5,261 nucleotides of DNA from Clostridia bacterium (GTDB lineage: Bacteria; Bacillota; Clostridia; Christensenellales; Borkfalkiaceae): assembly GCA_029071285.1 (NCBI GenBank), contig JAIEAS010000269.1:1-5261 (forward strand). The letters are read 5' to 3'. The notes under the pieces were generated by a model that did not search any database, was not told where the DNA came from, and saw only the letters and a program-made list of their open reading frames with translations. Made by a program: the position numbers and the translations under genes. Of this stretch, positions 4,709 to 5,261 are shown piece by piece (within the stretch, counting starts at the first letter, position 1; the number at the start of each line of letters is the position of its first letter).

Positions 4709-5261
4709 TTATAAATTTTTAATCTTCGGCAGAAGTCCGTCGGTTATCTCCCACACGCTTTCATCAAGGGCTAAATTATTCCTCTGCCAGTTTGCGGAAA
4801 GATAATCACTGCCGTCAGCCTCCGCGCCGCCGTTCAAGGTCCAGTCAATCACGGGCGCCTGCGAAGCATAATAGCAGTTTTCAACCGTGTACAGCGCTTC
4901 CGCCTTGCCGAGAATCGCGCCCATATTGGTCTGATAATCTGGGTCGGCGTTCACAACTATTTCGCCCGCGTACAGACAGTTTGCAACACGCTTTTCGTCC
5001 TGTGTTTTAATTTCCGCAATAATGCCCGCGCAGTGCACGTCAACGCCCGTGCCGTCCACTCCCAAATCGACCGAGCTTATACAGCTTTGCGCGCCCGCGG
5101 AATAAACTCCGTCGATACCGCCGACAACGCCGCCGACCGCAAGCTTTGCGGGTTTGCCGTAACCGTCGGTGAAATCGGGATTGCCCGAAGCGGTTATTTC
5201 TCCGCCTGCAAAACAGTTGCCAATTTTCGCTGAACCCGACGCCTTGCCCGAAAAACCGCCG
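4709..5261 (-). CDS. Glug-type beta-helix surface protein, C-terminal part (5' end beyond window)
   Basis: The reading frame is open from the right window edge (first full codon at 5260) to the stop at 4709, giving 183 residues. It carries beta-helix rungs like those of the 620-residue lipoprotein: IGNCFAGGEI, GGVVGG, SCISSVDLGVDGTG, NCLYAGEIVVN and GAILG. It ends in DESVWEITDGLLPKIKNL, almost identical to the tail of the paralogue (KIKNA). The matching stretch SCISxVDxxxDGTGxxVxC also recurs in both. The part in view has no enzyme motif. By analogy the missing N-terminus should hold a lipoprotein signal, but that is not visible. A TTG at 5065 could be mistaken for a start; the homology continues well upstream of it, so it is internal. 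Confidence 0.9.
   Translation of the reverse strand, partial: GGFSGKASGSAKIGNCFAGGEITASGNPDFTDGYGKPAKLAVGGVVGGIDGVYSAGAQSCISSVDLGVDGTGVDVHCAGIIAEIKTQDEKRVANCLYAGEIVVNADPDYQTNMGAILGKAEALYTVENCYYASQAPVIDWTLNGGAEADGSDYLSANWQRNNLALDESVWEITDGLLPKIKNL

Noticed and set aside
4709..5065. A complete 118-residue protein starting at TTG 5065
   Set aside because: The frame stays open to the window edge and the upstream 65 residues continue the beta-helix homology, so this is an internal codon of a larger, truncated gene.
1..5261. CRISPR array, tRNA, rRNA, riboswitch or transposon ends
   Set aside because: No regularly spaced short repeats, no cloverleaf or rRNA-like sequence, no known riboswitch core in the short leaders, and no transposase or flanking terminal repeats were seen on either strand.

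Overview
The window looks like a surface-lipoprotein locus from a Bacillota (Firmicutes) genome, most likely an uncultured gut-type Clostridia. The support is the combination of consensus-like TTGACA/TATAAT promoters, AGGAGG-type ribosome binding sites, strong intrinsic terminators, XRE-family regulators, and two families typical of such genomes: BspA-like leucine-rich-repeat (LRR) proteins and Glug-like beta-helix proteins. The lineage is an inference; there is no rRNA or marker gene here.

Layout from left to right. Positions 1-89 hold no gene: a degenerate C tract (up to 23 consecutive C) abuts the stop codon of the first gene and may be an assembly or sequencing artefact. Positions 90-1781 (minus) encode a 563-residue lipoprotein with Cys-rich repeats followed by about ten BspA-type LRRs. 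Positions 1782-1887 are a divergent control region with a perfect TTGACA -35, a perfect TATAAT on the other strand, and two near-identical 16-bp inverted repeats that look like operators. Positions 1888-2100 (plus) encode a 70-residue XRE regulator, closed by a long hairpin terminator that probably works in both directions. Positions 2162-4024 (minus) encode a 620-residue lipoprotein with two Fn3/Ig-like segments and a Glug-type beta-helix. Positions 4118-4618 (minus) encode an XRE regulator with two C-terminal membrane helices. Positions 4709-5261 (minus) are the C-terminal part of a second beta-helix protein, a paralogue of the 620-residue one, running off the window.

How the genes may work together: two small regulators sit beside three predicted exported proteins. 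The 70-residue XRE protein is well placed to repress both itself and the divergent LRR lipoprotein through the twin operators. The membrane-anchored XRE protein sits between the two beta-helix paralogues. Both regulator genes lack a clear ribosome binding site, and each has a -10 element placed so that transcription would start on the A of its ATG, so both may be leaderless. The likely theme is switched or graded expression of large repeat-containing adhesin-like surface proteins. This is inference from layout; no enzymatic system, CRISPR array, tRNA, rRNA or transposase was seen.
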